Positions 1 to 9,095 of a stretch of 64,000 nucleotides of DNA are shown here, one piece after another. This DNA is from Idiomarina ramblicola (lineage in GTDB: Bacteria > Pseudomonadota > Gammaproteobacteria > Enterobacterales > Alteromonadaceae): positions 163,871 through 227,870 of the forward strand of contig NZ_PIQC01000006.1 in NCBI RefSeq assembly GCF_003987255.1, read 5' to 3'. The translations under genes were made by a program, and so were the position numbers. Position 1 is the stretch's first letter. Each line of letters starts with the position of its first letter. The notes beneath the pieces are model-generated. The model saw only the letters and a list, made by a program, of their open reading frames with translations. It had not been told where the DNA came from and did no database searches.

Positions 1-1505
1 CCTTGCAGCGTCAGAATCTTTTCTGAAAGGCTGTTCATGGCGGCTCGCATTTTGTCCATATCAATAGCGTACTGCCCTTGCTCATTACGCTGGAATGCAC
101 CGGCGTCAGCAAAGTAGTTAAAACGAATCATATTGGCTTTGCCATGAGCACTGGAAGCACCAAAGCGCACTGAACGGAAAATGCTCGCCATAAAGGTGGT
201 GTAATAGTCTTCCAGCTCACCCTCTGCCAGAACGCCTTGTTCAAACAACTGAGTAACCATGTAAAGGCCCAGAATATCGGCTTTGCCCTCTTCTAAAGCC
301 GAGGCGTGCTCTTTTAAAGCGGAGCGCACCGTGCCTTTGTCATTCAGAGTGTTTTTAATGCCCAGACCGTGTGCCACTTCATGAAACATGGTGTTGGCGA
401 AAAACGCATTAAACGTAATGTTGTCACGCTGTTCAGGAACAATTAACTGCTTTGAAATAGGCAGCAGAATTTTATCGAACTTAGCCTGCATGGCATTTTT
501 AAGCTGCAATCGGCGTGTACCTTTCTCTAACTGAACTTCTTCGTCGTTCGGCAGGTTAATGGCAATGGTTTTGCTGCCGGCATTTGAGTGCCCGGCATAA
601 TAGACCGCGTCATAGGCATTCAACTGGGCGTTCGCTCCGGGCATCTCGGCTTTATAAGCCGACTCAACCGGCAGGCCTTCTTGTAATTGCGGCAGATATT
701 GAGCGTATTTGTCCAGACGCTGGCTCCATTCTGTGTCCTTAATTAAAACGTAGGACTCGAACGCCGTCTTGTAACCAAAGAGGTGATCTTCGTAATTTTC
801 GATGGGACCAATAACCACATCGACGTCGTTATCGGTCATTTCCATCCAGGCCATATCGGATGGCTGATATTCATTACTCAAAAAAGCATCAGCGCGAAGG
901 CGCAAGTAGTTGGCAAAGTCCTCACTTTCGGCTAAATCGGCTGCTTTATGAAGTAAATCTGAGGCTTTGGTTAAAGCGTCTTTAAAGGCTTCTGAGTAGG
1001 GTACGGTAATTAACTCACCTTGCTCATCACGGCGCAGCAACGTGTATAAACTGTCTTTGTCAGCAAGGTCGGCATTTTCAAATTCAGTTTTGCTCATGTC
1101 CGAAGGATAAAAATTAGCCCCTTCAGGCTTGTCGTCAAAGCCTGTTAAGAAAGGTTTATTATTATTCAGTCGATCCCAGGGGCCGTAGTTAATCGCGGTA
1201 AATTCACGCACGTCACCTTCAACACGGTTTAAAAGGTTTTCTCTATTCTCGGGGAAAGCCTGCTGCCAAAATAGGTTATCCATAATTTCAGACGCATCGA
1301 TGAGTAAACTGACCATCTTTTTCTGGTCGTCTGATAGGTGCGATAAGTCGGTTTTGAGCTGATAAGGTGTATAAATATCGAGCCTTTGTTCAGCGTCAGC
1401 GACTAATTCGTAATTCTGCGTTGATTTGCTATCGACCGGTTCTGGATCGCTGCAGCCCATTAAAACCAGCGCCAGTGGAGCTAAACTAAACAGTGTTTTT
1501 TTCAT
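1..1505 (-). CDS. Lipoprotein zinc peptidase, DPP III-like (M49-related), 3' end cut by window
   Basis: The gene reads leftwards from ATG at 1505 and stays open to the window edge, so about 501 codons are visible and the C-terminus is missing. The N-terminus is a lipoprotein signal with lipobox LMGC around residue 18, followed by an acidic mature start, so it is probably anchored in the outer membrane. Residues 375-379 read HEVAH, a zinc-binding HExxH, and EEGKAD follows about 26 residues later and should supply the third ligand. This pairing resembles the M49 dipeptidyl-peptidase III group and bacterial proteins annotated as Zn-dependent hydrolases. True DPP III has HELLGH with a longer gap, so the exact substrate is unknown. 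It is divergent from the HDOD gene. Confidence 0.75.
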   Translation of the reverse strand, partial: MKKTLFSLAPLALVLMGCSDPEPVDSKSTQNYELVADAEQRLDIYTPYQLKTDLSHLSDDQKKMVSLLIDASEIMDNLFWQQAFPENRENLLNRVEGDVREFTAINYGPWDRLNNNKPFLTGFDDKPEGANFYPSDMSKTEFENADLADKDSLYTLLRRDEQGELITVPYSEAFKDALTKASDLLHKAADLAESEDFANYLRLRADAFLSNEYQPSDMAWMEMTDNDVDVVIGPIENYEDHLFGYKTAFESYVLIKDTEWSQRLDKYAQYLPQLQEGLPVESAYKAEMPGANAQLNAYDAVYYAGHSNAGSKTIAINLPNDEEVQLEKGTRRLQLKNAMQAKFDKILLPISKQLIVPEQRDNITFNAFFANTMFHEVAHGLGIKNTLNDKGTVRSALKEHASALEEGKADILGLYMVTQLFEQGVLAEGELEDYYTTFMASIFRSVRFGASSAHGKANMIRFNYFADAGAFQRNEQGQYAIDMDKMRAAMNSLSEKILTLQ

Positions 1506-1602
1506 AATATGACTTTTGTTTAAATTGTGTTGTTGGCAAGTTCTGTTAATCTACTTCCAAGCTTTTTGAGAAGCAAGAAAACCATAATAATAAGGAATCA
1601 AA

Positions 1603-2451
1603 ATGTCATCGCAAAATGCGTTATATCTGCTAATTGACGAGCGGCTTAAACGCGATGAGCTGAAGCTTCCGGGCTTACCTGAAACCGCAGAACAAGTGCG
1701 TAATGCCACCATGGATCCGGACTGTAACCTGCATGATCTCAGTCATATTATTCAGCAAGATACCGTATTGAGCGCCCGTCTGATTCGTCTGGCAAACAGT
1801 GCGTATCTGGGCGGAAGAAATAAAGCCGAGAGTTTGATGCAGGCGTTGACCCGTATCGGTATGCGGCGTATTCGGACTCTGGCACTGGCAATGGCTATGG
1901 AACAGGTGTTCAAACCCGATAATGACATAGTCAAAATGTTCTCTGAGCAATTTATTAAGGAAAGTCGCGAGATTGCGGCGGCGTCGGTTGTTATCACCCA
2001 GGACTTACAAAGAAGAGGCATTGGTCACCGCTTGCACCAAGATGTATCGCTGTTGGCGGGTATGGTTTCGCGCATCGGCGTTGCGCCAATTTTACGTATG
2101 GCGAACGAATTTGAAGACAGTTTTGCAAATCCTTCGTTTATTAATGAGTGTATTACCCAGTTCAGTTCGGCGCTAGGCAGTAATATTCTAAGCTACTGGC
2201 AATTCACACCAAATTTGGTGCAAGTGCCGCTGCATTTCCACAAAGGCCGGCTGGAACTAGACGATGCGATAACGGTGAACTACTGCGATATTGTGCACTT
2301 GGCCAGCTTATTAACCGGCAATGCACAATCCAATAAAAACAGCGTGACGGTTGTTGAGTACCAAATGCGGGGCATTATTAAGACGGATGATTTTTGGCAG
2401 CAGGAAGCGGTTCAGGAATCCTACCGCCAAATGCTGGAGTTACTTTCTTAG
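1603..2451 (+). CDS. HDOD domain signalling protein
   Basis: This 282-residue protein has an HDOD domain over roughly residues 15-220, recognisable by the proline-rich start (LPGLPETAEQ), the helix around QQDTVLSARLIRLANSA and the following GMRRIRTLALAMAM segment. HDOD proteins resemble HD phosphohydrolases but usually lack the catalytic His-Asp pair and act as regulatory scaffolds. No second output domain is visible, so this is a minimal, stand-alone HDOD protein. Its stop codon overlaps the stop of convergent rdgC by 4 nt. The specific pathway is unknown. Confidence 0.8.
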   Translation: MSSQNALYLLIDERLKRDELKLPGLPETAEQVRNATMDPDCNLHDLSHIIQQDTVLSARLIRLANSAYLGGRNKAESLMQALTRIGMRRIRTLALAMAMEQVFKPDNDIVKMFSEQFIKESREIAAASVVITQDLQRRGIGHRLHQDVSLLAGMVSRIGVAPILRMANEFEDSFANPSFINECITQFSSALGSNILSYWQFTPNLVQVPLHFHKGRLELDDAITVNYCDIVHLASLLTGNAQSNKNSVTVVEYQMRGIIKTDDFWQQEAVQESYRQMLELLS

Positions 2452-3338
2452 CCAAAGGCTCGCTTTAAATCGTCAAATAAAAGTCCGACTTCTGCACTGA
2501 CTAAGGCAAAGTCGGCATCAATTTTTTCTTCCGGGCTCGGATCAACTAAGTCATCTTTGGCGTCCAGCAAACGATCGGTCGGCTTTACTCGCTTTAGGGC
2601 CATATCCGATTCGATAATAAACTCTAAGTTTTCCTGCCATACCAGACCTAAACGAGTAACTTGCTTGCCGCCCGCTAAGTGCGCCTGAATGTCTTCGCGG
2701 GTTAAGTCTTCCTGCTTGCAACGAATAATACCGCCATCAGCTTGAGGAGAACGCAGTTCGGCTTCATCACCAAACTCGAAGGGTTGCGGTAACTCAGTGG
2801 TTTGCAGCCAGTGAGTCAGGTAGGTTTCAACGGCATCGCCAGGGCTTACCGGGCGCACAGGCAGAGAACCAACAGAGGAGCGTAGTAAGCCTAAAAAGTC
2901 CTCGGCTTTATTGGCCGCGGACTCATCAATAGCGATGATTTGTCGGTCAAGGTCAATGTAGCCCCAGCTTTGGCGAAAACGACTGAATGCCTGTGGTAAA
3001 AGCTGGTGAATTAAGTCTTCTTTAAGATTCTGTTTTTCTTTACGCGGAACCGAACGGCCTTCCGCATCGCTTATTTGACGGACTTTTTCGTCCAGTTGCG
3101 CGTTGACGACGGTGCTGGGTAATACCTTTTCTTCGCGCTTTGCACAAAGCAGCCAACAGTTACCCAGGCTATGGGTCAGTACGTCATTGTCTGCGCCAAA
3201 AGGCGAGGTCCAGCCAAACGAGCTTTGGTCCGATCGCGAACAGGGGTGAAAGCTGTGTTCAGCCAATTGCTCAGAGAAGTTATCCGGCAGTGAGAAGGTT
3301 TCGCTGAATTGATAAAACCGAAGATTTTTAAACCACAT
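2448..3338 (-). CDS. rdgC: Recombination-associated protein RdgC
   Basis: The 296-residue product matches RdgC in length (about 303 in E. coli) and in its signature N-terminus MWFKNLRFYQF. The SSFGWTSPFG segment and acidic C-terminal half are also typical. RdgC is a ring-shaped dsDNA-binding protein that limits RecA-mediated strand exchange and helps process stalled forks; it is cytosolic and nucleoid associated. The gene is monocistronic here, convergent with the HDOD gene and followed upstream by the sensor kinase gene in the same direction. Confidence 0.95.
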   Translation of the reverse strand: MWFKNLRFYQFSETFSLPDNFSEQLAEHSFHPCSRSDQSSFGWTSPFGADNDVLTHSLGNCWLLCAKREEKVLPSTVVNAQLDEKVRQISDAEGRSVPRKEKQNLKEDLIHQLLPQAFSRFRQSWGYIDLDRQIIAIDESAANKAEDFLGLLRSSVGSLPVRPVSPGDAVETYLTHWLQTTELPQPFEFGDEAELRSPQADGGIIRCKQEDLTREDIQAHLAGGKQVTRLGLVWQENLEFIIESDMALKRVKPTDRLLDAKDDLVDPSPEEKIDADFALVSAEVGLLFDDLKRAFG

Positions 3339-3411
3339 AGGTAAGCTGTTCCTGTCGCAATATAGTAAATAAAAATAACCGCTGCGATTGTATCCCGTTA
3401 GGGCAGGTCTG

Positions 3412-5145
3412 TCAGTTTAAAACCTGTACAGGAAACGAAAAGAAATAGCTCAAACCTTTGCCGGGTTCACTCTCGGCTCTAATTTCACCAGACAAGGTTT
3501 GGGTAACCAGGTTTCTGACAATGTGAGTTCCCAGTCCACTGCCGCCCTGGTCACGTTTTGTCGTAAAGAAGGGGTCGAATAAGCGATTAAGCTGAGCGTC
3601 TGATAAGCCGTTACCGTTGTCGGAATAGCTTACCTGCAGCGTATCGCCATTAAGCTGGATAGAAATTGTCATGATGCCTTCTTCAACACCTTCAAACGCA
3701 TGGCGTAAAGAGTTGAGGATTAAATTGGTAAAAATTTGCGATAACGCACCCGCCGGGCAGCGTATGAAAATGTCATCGGCGCACTCAAGTTGTACCTGGT
3801 GTTTGGTTTTCTTTAAATGCGGCTGCAGTGACTGCACGAGATCTTCGATATAACTTTTCAGATTAATATCGCGGATGGCGTCCGATGCCTGATCGACCGC
3901 CACTTGTTTAAAGCTGCTGATGAGATCGGACGCGCGGTGTAAGTTATTGTCCAGTAAGTTAAGGCTTTCGCGCCCTTCGTCAATAAACTTCTTCAATTGC
4001 GCCTGAGTCAGCTCTTTGTTAAGCAGGGACTGATCCAGCGTATCCAGTTTTTCGCGTAAATAAGAGGAAGCGGTGACACTAATGCCAATGGGTGTATTCA
4101 CATCGTGAGTAATGCCAGCCACTAAGCCGCCTAAAGACGCCATTTTCTCTGATTCAATCAACTGTTGCTGGGTTTCCCGTAGGTGGTTAAGGGAAGACTC
4201 TAAGCGTTGGTTCGACTGGCGTAAGGTATTTTCAATGGCTCGCCGCTGACCCACTTCTCGCTCCAGCTTTTCCTGACGCATTTCCAGTTCGTTTTTTCGT
4301 TGTTCCAAATCCAACATAACCTGGCTTAAACGCGATGTTTTGCGCGCGACTTCCTGTTCCAGTATCGCGTTCTGTTCGTCCAGTTGTCGATTGGCTGCTT
4401 TGAGTTTCTTCTGTGTTCTGTCTAAGTCTGCCTGGTATTCTTCAATATTATCGAGTAACTGGTTATAAGCCTGCTCGACTAATACCAGCTCATTATTGTG
4501 CTGATCGTTCAGGCGGATTCTGGAGCGCTCCAGATTATCCAGCCGGAAACCTTTAATTTGCTGGGTCAGGTCACTTAACGGGCGGCTTAACATGCGGTTA
4601 AAAGCAATGGTAAAAAGCACAATAAGGAAGGTACTCTTGATAATGGCGTTACCGATAATAAAGCCGAGACTGACTTTTATACGGTCAATGGCAATGTCAC
4701 GCGTTGAAAACAGGCTGACATCGCCGACTTTAGTGGAGTGACCAGAGAACTCAAATATTAAAGAATCGTAGTAACCAAAAATGCCTTCGCGCTCCGGTAA
4801 TAACATGCCTTCGCTGTTGTCATCGGGTAAGTCGCTCATTTCTGTTGTTTCGCCCAGCTGCACCAGAATATTTCCGGCGTCGTCACGAATAAGAACACCG
4901 GCAATAGCGGGGATGCCGATAAGACCGTCGGCAATAGTATCAATTTGATTACTGTTGAATTCCCACAGTGAACGAGTCAGGGAACCATTAAAGGTACTTT
5001 GCTGGTTTTGTAGTTCGGCAATCAGTACGCGCTTAGTATCGAAGTATTCAGCTCCTATTTGCACCGCAGTGACGATCAAAGTCAGTACAAAATAAACAGA
5101 GAGTACCCGGGTTAATAAGGAGGAAGAAATACTTTTGATTGCCAT
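3412..5145 (-). CDS. Orphan membrane sensor histidine kinase
   Basis: The 577-residue protein has an N-terminal membrane helix (about 10-30), a periplasmic sensor region to about 155, a second helix near 165-185, a HAMP-like segment and a long coiled coil (about 235-335). The phospho-acceptor motif GITHDVNTPIG places His near residue 347. The C-terminal ATPase domain has an N box (NLILNSLRHAF), a G1 box (DNGNGL) and a G2 box (GSGLGTHIV). No response regulator gene is adjacent, so it is an orphan. It is transcribed divergently from the TonB2 operon and shares the intergenic region that carries a Pho-box array. The ligand is unknown; the context only hints at a role in phosphate or envelope sensing. 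Confidence 0.85.
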   Translation of the reverse strand: MAIKSISSSLLTRVLSVYFVLTLIVTAVQIGAEYFDTKRVLIAELQNQQSTFNGSLTRSLWEFNSNQIDTIADGLIGIPAIAGVLIRDDAGNILVQLGETTEMSDLPDDNSEGMLLPEREGIFGYYDSLIFEFSGHSTKVGDVSLFSTRDIAIDRIKVSLGFIIGNAIIKSTFLIVLFTIAFNRMLSRPLSDLTQQIKGFRLDNLERSRIRLNDQHNNELVLVEQAYNQLLDNIEEYQADLDRTQKKLKAANRQLDEQNAILEQEVARKTSRLSQVMLDLEQRKNELEMRQEKLEREVGQRRAIENTLRQSNQRLESSLNHLRETQQQLIESEKMASLGGLVAGITHDVNTPIGISVTASSYLREKLDTLDQSLLNKELTQAQLKKFIDEGRESLNLLDNNLHRASDLISSFKQVAVDQASDAIRDINLKSYIEDLVQSLQPHLKKTKHQVQLECADDIFIRCPAGALSQIFTNLILNSLRHAFEGVEEGIMTISIQLNGDTLQVSYSDNGNGLSDAQLNRLFDPFFTTKRDQGGSGLGTHIVRNLVTQTLSGEIRAESEPGKGLSYFFSFPVQVLN

Positions 5146-5238
5146 AGACTAATGTCAACGAATTGAGCCGATACGGATAAACTAATTCATTGCCTGACAT
5201 AACGCAATAAAGCATTCCAAACCACTTCAAGAAAGCCA

Positions 5239-5289
5239 CTGACATAAAAATGACATACTTTAGTCATTAAGCTGTCATGAAAAGTCACT
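5239..5289 (+). promoter_or_regulatory. Pho-box array upstream of the TonB2 operon
   Basis: Heptamers ctgacat (5239), atgacat (5250), tagtcat (5261) and ctgtcat (5272) start exactly 11 bp apart, and a weaker unit follows near 5283. PhoB binds tandem CTGTCAT-like heptamers separated by 4-bp A/T-rich spacers, and these match that layout. The array ends about 40 bp before the DUF3450 gene start at 5327, so it fits activation of that operon; it could also serve the divergent kinase. Binding is inferred. Confidence 0.75.
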
Positions 5290-5326
5290 AAAGTCGCCAC
5301 AAATTAATTCACAAAGGTCATAGTTT

Positions 5327-6121
5327 ATGAAGTTAATTACTTCTGTTGGCGCTTTAGCTGTCGCTATCTTAATTGCTGCTCCGGCGCAATCGCAGCAGGA
5401 TAAACTGGAGCCTGTCGTCGATCAGGCGTCCTCTATCAATGAATCTGCGCGTCAGTCTCAGCTCACCATCGATCAAATTTCCGATGATATGCAGGAACGC
5501 CTGCAACAGTATAAACGCATCATGAAAGAAATTGATGGATTAAACGTTTATACCGCACAAATTGAACAACAAATTGGCAGCCAGGAAAGCGAAAAGCAAG
5601 ACATCAGTAACTCTATCGATCAGGTGAGTTATGTCGAACGCCAAATTACCCCATTAATGCTGCGGATGATTGACTCACTGGAGTCCTTTGTCGAGCTGGA
5701 TGTGCCTTTCTTGCAGACCGAGCGAAGTGAACGCTTACAACACCTGAATGATTTAATGGAACGCGCGAACGTTGATGTTTCTGAGAAGTTTCGTCGGGTG
5801 ATGGAAGCCTATCAGATTGAAGCTGACTATGGCCGCAATATTGAAGCCTATACCGCGGAACATGAAATTAATGGTCAGCAGCAAGATGTCACTTATCTCC
5901 GTATCGGCCGCGTTGCGCTGATTTATAAAACGCGTGATGGTCAGCATTTAGGCCTTTGGGATCAAGAAGAGCGTAGCTGGCAAGAACTGGATAGTAAGCA
6001 CTTACCGGCAGTAGAAGAAGCCATTCGCATCGCCAGAAAACAACTGGCTCCTGACTTACTGATGATGCCGCTGTTTGCTAATAAATCGAGCAGCTCAACT
6101 CACAACAGCGCCGGCCAATAA
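5327..6121 (+). CDS. DUF3450 periplasmic coiled-coil protein of a TonB2-type operon
   Basis: The 264-residue product starts with a signal peptide (MKLITSVGALAVAILIAAPA) and continues with a long Gln/Glu/Ile-rich coiled coil to about residue 110. It matches DUF3450, a family found first in TonB2-type operons of Vibrio, Shewanella and relatives, ahead of the TtpC/ExbB pair. It probably acts in the periplasm as an accessory of the TonB2 energy complex, though its exact role is not established. The next gene starts 12 nt downstream, so they are translated from one mRNA. The Pho-box array lies immediately upstream. Confidence 0.85.
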   Translation: MKLITSVGALAVAILIAAPAQSQQDKLEPVVDQASSINESARQSQLTIDQISDDMQERLQQYKRIMKEIDGLNVYTAQIEQQIGSQESEKQDISNSIDQVSYVERQITPLMLRMIDSLESFVELDVPFLQTERSERLQHLNDLMERANVDVSEKFRRVMEAYQIEADYGRNIEAYTAEHEINGQQQDVTYLRIGRVALIYKTRDGQHLGLWDQEERSWQELDSKHLPAVEEAIRIARKQLAPDLLMMPLFANKSSSSTHNSAGQ

Positions 6122-6133
6122 GGAGTGGTAGCC

Positions 6134-7513
6134 ATGAATTTAACACAGCGTATTACCAAGTGGTTTTCAGTAACGATGCTGGCATGTGCTTCTGTTACTG
6201 CCTTATCGGCTCCGGTTCCTCAGGACCCGATTAATTTAGATGAGCTATTACAGCAGTTGCAACAAGGCCAGTTTTCTCAATCAGAGAGCAACAAAGAGCG
6301 TGAGCAGCGTTTCCGCGCTCAAGAGCAAGAGCAAAAAGCCATGTTGGCGGATGCCATTGCCGAGCGCAATCGCTTAGAGCAACGTGCAGAAGAGCTGGAA
6401 ACTCAGTTCGAGCAGAATGAAGTTGATTTAGGTAACTTAAGCGACACGTTAACCCAGCGTATGGGGTCCCTGAAAGAGCTGTTCGGTGTGCTGCAGCAGG
6501 TGGCGAATGATGCGTCCAGTAACTTTAATAACTCTGTGATATCGGCTCAGTATCCGGGGCGTGTAGAACAGTTATCTGAGCTTGCTGAAAGAATGGGGTC
6601 ATCGTCTAAGCTGGCGTCTATTGAAGACATCGAAAGTGTCTGGTTTGCTCTGCAACAGGAAATGACAGAGTCCGGTAAAGTCGCTGAGTTTAACACTCAG
6701 GTTACCGCGGCAAACGGCGACAAGTCAGAAAAAGAAGTGGTTCGTGTCGGTGCATTCAACCTGGTTGCGGACGGCAAGTATCTGGAGCGTGTGGGTGAAA
6801 CCGGTTCAGTCGCTGAATTAGTACGTCAACCATCGGGCCGTTATCTGAATACCGCGGAAGATATTCAACAAACCGACAGCGGCATTGTGACCTTTGGTCT
6901 GGATCCTACCGGTGGCTCGATTCTTGGTTTGCTGGTGCAGGCACCTAGCCTGAGCGAACGCGTCGATCAGGGCGGAACTGTTGGTTACATCATTTTAGCA
7001 TTGGGTGCTATTGGTCTGCTGTTCGCGCTGGAGCGCTTTGTCTCACTGATGTTACTGGGTAACAAAGTGAAGCGTCAGTTGAAGAAAGACAAGGCAAGCG
7101 ATGATAACCCGTTGGGTCGTGTCATGCTCATTAAGGAAAAACACCCACAGGCAGATACCGAAACGCTGGAGCTCAAACTCAGCGAAGGCATTATGCGTGA
7201 AGTGCCGAAGATTACTCGTAACCTCACGTTCATCAAGATTATTTCAGTGGTCGCACCGCTGATGGGTCTGTTAGGAACCGTAACCGGCATGATCAAAACC
7301 TTCCAGGCAATTACCTTGTTTGGTACCGGTGACCCGAAACTGATGGCGGGTGGTATTTCGCAAGCTCTGGTAACAACGGTACTGGGTTTGGTGGTTGCGA
7401 TTCCAATGACATTATTGTTCGCAACGTTACATACCCGCAGCAAAAACCTGATTCATATACTGCAGGAACAAGCATCCGGCATTATCGCGGAGCGGTCTGA
7501 GCGAGGAGAGTAA
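6134..7513 (+). CDS. ttpC: TtpC-like MotA/TolQ/ExbB proton-channel protein with periplasmic extension
   Basis: About 459 residues. A signal-like N-terminus is followed by a charged coiled coil (about 45-120), a periplasmic region, then a C-terminal MotA/TolQ/ExbB domain with membrane helices near 280-305, 365-390 and 400-430. The motif PLMGLLGTVTGMI is diagnostic of the channel domain. This architecture is that of TtpC, the extra TonB2-complex protein required in Vibrio. A GTG at 6125 is in frame, but ATG 6134 has AAGGAG at 6120-6125 with good spacing and is the better start. It sits between DUF3450 and exbB and presumably links the energised channel to TonB. Confidence 0.85.
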   Translation: MNLTQRITKWFSVTMLACASVTALSAPVPQDPINLDELLQQLQQGQFSQSESNKEREQRFRAQEQEQKAMLADAIAERNRLEQRAEELETQFEQNEVDLGNLSDTLTQRMGSLKELFGVLQQVANDASSNFNNSVISAQYPGRVEQLSELAERMGSSSKLASIEDIESVWFALQQEMTESGKVAEFNTQVTAANGDKSEKEVVRVGAFNLVADGKYLERVGETGSVAELVRQPSGRYLNTAEDIQQTDSGIVTFGLDPTGGSILGLLVQAPSLSERVDQGGTVGYIILALGAIGLLFALERFVSLMLLGNKVKRQLKKDKASDDNPLGRVMLIKEKHPQADTETLELKLSEGIMREVPKITRNLTFIKIISVVAPLMGLLGTVTGMIKTFQAITLFGTGDPKLMAGGISQALVTTVLGLVVAIPMTLLFATLHTRSKNLIHILQEQASGIIAERSERGE

Positions 7514-7515
7514 CC

Positions 7516-8046
7516 GTGTTATTCCTCATTGAATTCAGTAATGCGATTAGAGACTTCATCGAGGCCGGCGGACAAGTTCTGCTGGTCATCGGTATCCTCA
7601 TTTTTACTATGTGGCTGATGATTCTTGAACGCATTTTTTATTACCTCAACGGACACCGTAAAAATGTGAAAGAAACGCGGCAACGTTGGCAGCAGCGCGA
7701 AGATAAGTCTTCCTGGAACGCTGAGCAAATTCGGCAGGCGATGATTTCACGTGTGAGCCTGGCATTAGGTGGCAATTTGCCGGTGATAAAAGCGTTAGTC
7801 GCGCTGTGCCCACTGCTGGGCTTGATGGGTACAGTGACGGGCATGATAGAGGTATTCGATGTCATGGCGGTGACAGGAACGGGTAGCGCACGTTCAATGG
7901 CATCCGGTGTATCCAAAGCCACCATTCCGACCATGGCGGGTATGGTTGGCGCTTTGTCTGGTGTGTTTGCCGCAACCTGGCTGCAACGAACAACCCGACG
8001 TGAGCGCATGAAGCTGGAAGACAAAATTTTATTGGAACGTCACTAA
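7516..8046 (+). CDS. exbB: Biopolymer transport protein ExbB (TonB2 system)
   Basis: The 176-residue protein has an N-terminal membrane helix (about 16-38) and two more helices around the conserved ALCPLLGLMGTVTGMI and MAGMVGALSGVFAATW segments. It is a short ExbB of the MotA/TolQ/ExbB family, forming the proton channel with ExbD that energises TonB. The start is GTG at 7516, 2 nt after the ttpC stop, with GAGGAG at 7503-7508. Having both a TtpC-type and a compact ExbB-type protein is the mark of TonB2 systems. Confidence 0.92.
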   Translation: MLFLIEFSNAIRDFIEAGGQVLLVIGILIFTMWLMILERIFYYLNGHRKNVKETRQRWQQREDKSSWNAEQIRQAMISRVSLALGGNLPVIKALVALCPLLGLMGTVTGMIEVFDVMAVTGTGSARSMASGVSKATIPTMAGMVGALSGVFAATWLQRTTRRERMKLEDKILLERH

Positions 8047-8067
8047 GGTGATGTTGAGGACAAGATT

Positions 8068-8475
8068 ATGAAGCAACATTTTGCCAATTTAATTGAAGAA
8101 GAAGAAAGCGCTATTGATATGACGCCGATGCTGGATGTGGTGTTCATTATGTTGATTTTCTTCATTGTTACGGCGTCTTTTGTGAAAGAAGCGGGTATTG
8201 ATGTTAACCGCCCGGATGCTGCAACAGCCGTGCAGAAAGACCGTGCCAATATCTTAATTGCGATAAGTGAAAGCAACGAAATCTGGATTGATAAGCGCCA
8301 GGTGGATGTACGCGCAGTACAGGCTAATATCGAACGTTTGTATGCGGAAAACCCGCAGGGCTCGGTGGTGATTCAGGCGGATGAGGAATCGAACACCCGA
8401 GTGTTGATTAAGGTAATGGATGCAGCCCGCTCAGCGGGGGTTTACGACGTTTCTGTAGCAACGGATGAAGAGTAA
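8068..8475 (+). CDS. exbD: Biopolymer transport protein ExbD
   Basis: The 135-residue protein has a short cytoplasmic N-terminus, one membrane helix (about 20-42) preceded by IDMTPMLDVVF, which carries the conserved proton-relay Asp, and a periplasmic domain. This is the canonical ExbD/TolR plan. It pairs with ExbB to convert proton motive force into movement of TonB. The gene abuts tonB with no spacer, indicating translational coupling. Confidence 0.95.
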   Translation: MKQHFANLIEEEESAIDMTPMLDVVFIMLIFFIVTASFVKEAGIDVNRPDAATAVQKDRANILIAISESNEIWIDKRQVDVRAVQANIERLYAENPQGSVVIQADEESNTRVLIKVMDAARSAGVYDVSVATDEE

Positions 8476-9084
8476 ATGATGAGATTCCTGGCAGCATTAC
8501 TGGTTGCAGCTTTTGTCACCATTGGTTTGTTTTACCTGATGCAGTCTTTGATCAGTGGTGGCGAAGGTGCAATGAGCGAACCGCCGCGAGGCAGCGTGCT
8601 GGACTTTGTGCGTACACCTGAACCTGAAGAAGTGCAGGAAAAGGAACGCAAGCCAGAACGTCCTCCAGAGCCTGAGCAGCCACCGGAAGATTTACCTCAA
8701 CCGCAGATGGATAACGATGTTGCGGATACTGATGGCGGATCGGGTTATGACTTTTCGGCCAACATGGACAGTGGTGCAGACATTGGCAGTGGCATGTCAC
8801 TGCAGGCAAGCGATGGTGAATACCTGCCTATTGTGAAGGTTCAGGCAGCGTACCCTCGCAGAGCCCTGCAACGTGGCATAGAAGGTTATGTGGTGGTTGA
8901 ATTTACGGTAACTAAACAAGGCTCGGTGCGAGATCCGGTAGTGGTACAAGCAGAACCGGAAGGTATTTTTGATCAGGCTGCGATGGATGCCGTACTGAAG
9001 TTCAAATACAAACCCCGGGTTATTGATGGTGAAGCGGTGGAAGTGGATGGTGTCCGCAACCGCATGACCTTTGAAATGGACTGA
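8476..9084 (+). CDS. tonB: Energy transducer TonB (TonB2 type)
   Basis: The 202-residue protein starts at the ATG directly after the exbD stop. It has an N-terminal membrane anchor (about 3-24), a short Pro/Glu-rich periplasmic spacer (about 45-75) and a C-terminal TonB domain (about 110-202) with a YPRRALQRGIEGYVVVEF segment. The short spacer is typical of TonB2 proteins compared with E. coli TonB. It contacts TonB boxes of outer-membrane receptors to drive import. No receptor gene is adjacent, so the cargo must be encoded elsewhere. Confidence 0.95.
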   Translation: MMRFLAALLVAAFVTIGLFYLMQSLISGGEGAMSEPPRGSVLDFVRTPEPEEVQEKERKPERPPEPEQPPEDLPQPQMDNDVADTDGGSGYDFSANMDSGADIGSGMSLQASDGEYLPIVKVQAAYPRRALQRGIEGYVVVEFTVTKQGSVRDPVVVQAEPEGIFDQAAMDAVLKFKYKPRVIDGEAVEVDGVRNRMTFEMD

Positions 9085-9095
9085 ATGGGTGACTT

